From: Cyclostephanos tholiformis
Lineage: Eukaryota; Bacillariophyta; Thalassiosirophyceae; Thalassiosirales; Thalassiosiraceae
Assembly: GCA_036939975.1 (NCBI GenBank)
Contig: JALLPB010000446.1
Location: 1-15,729, forward strand
DNA length: 15,729 bases
Direction: 5' to 3'
Shown here: positions 15,719-15,729 of the stretch, in pieces
Layout of the letters: each line of letters starts with the position of its first letter
Numbering within the stretch: position 1 is the first letter of the stretch
Made by a program: the position numbers and the translations under genes
The notes under the pieces: model-generated
Told to the model about the DNA's origin: nothing
Seen by the model: only the letters and a program-made list of their open reading frames with translations
Database searches by the model: none

Positions 15719-15729
15719 GGTAGTAAAAA

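Overview
The window looks like nuclear DNA of a photosynthetic stramenopile, most probably a centric diatom. This is inferred from four things: short GT-AG introns (77-162 bases) in otherwise compact genes; two folate-biopterin-transporter-type genes side by side; a coiled-coil plus HECT-tail protein carrying an ARWQVIDVD segment, which I associate with diatom proteomes; and frequent homopolymer and trinucleotide tracts. No bacterial, organellar or viral gene organisation is visible, and no rRNA, tRNA or CRISPR array was recognised.

Layout. Bases 1-2107 are AT-rich and gene-poor. They hold a decayed fragment of the neighbouring HECT-like gene (about 470-606), and a repeat block (1018-1556) whose core is three tandem copies of a roughly 70-base palindromic unit. 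An orphan coding-like ORF lies at 2108-2560. From 2730 to 14939 there are seven well-supported genes, packed with 61-642 bases between them and on strictly alternating strands: HECT-like tail protein (-), glucose-6-phosphate 1-epimerase (+), folate-biopterin transporter 1 (-, 4 exons), pepsin-type aspartic protease (+, 2 exons), PIG-L/TLDc fusion (-, no intron), folate-biopterin transporter 2 (+, 3 exons), and MYND-finger/aspartyl-asparaginyl-hydroxylase protein (-, probably 2 exons). Every gene therefore shares a divergent promoter gap with one neighbour and a short convergent 3' gap with the other. The last 790 bases have no supported gene; they end in a cluster of TGTTACA motifs that may mark an LTR-like repeat.

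The genes do not form one pathway. The two transporters are an inverted, diverged paralogue pair that flanks the protease and the PIG-L fusion, so a local inverted duplication is likely. Two of their intron positions are shared, and one intron is present only in copy 1. Copy 2 changes sharply in base composition close to that missing intron. The observations most worth follow-up are the single-ORF fusion of a GPI-anchor deacetylase (PIG-L) to a TLDc domain; the HECT C-lobe with no N-lobe and Ile at the catalytic Cys position; the MYND/hydroxylase architecture with a frame-preserving 81-base intron; and the composition break inside transporter 2.
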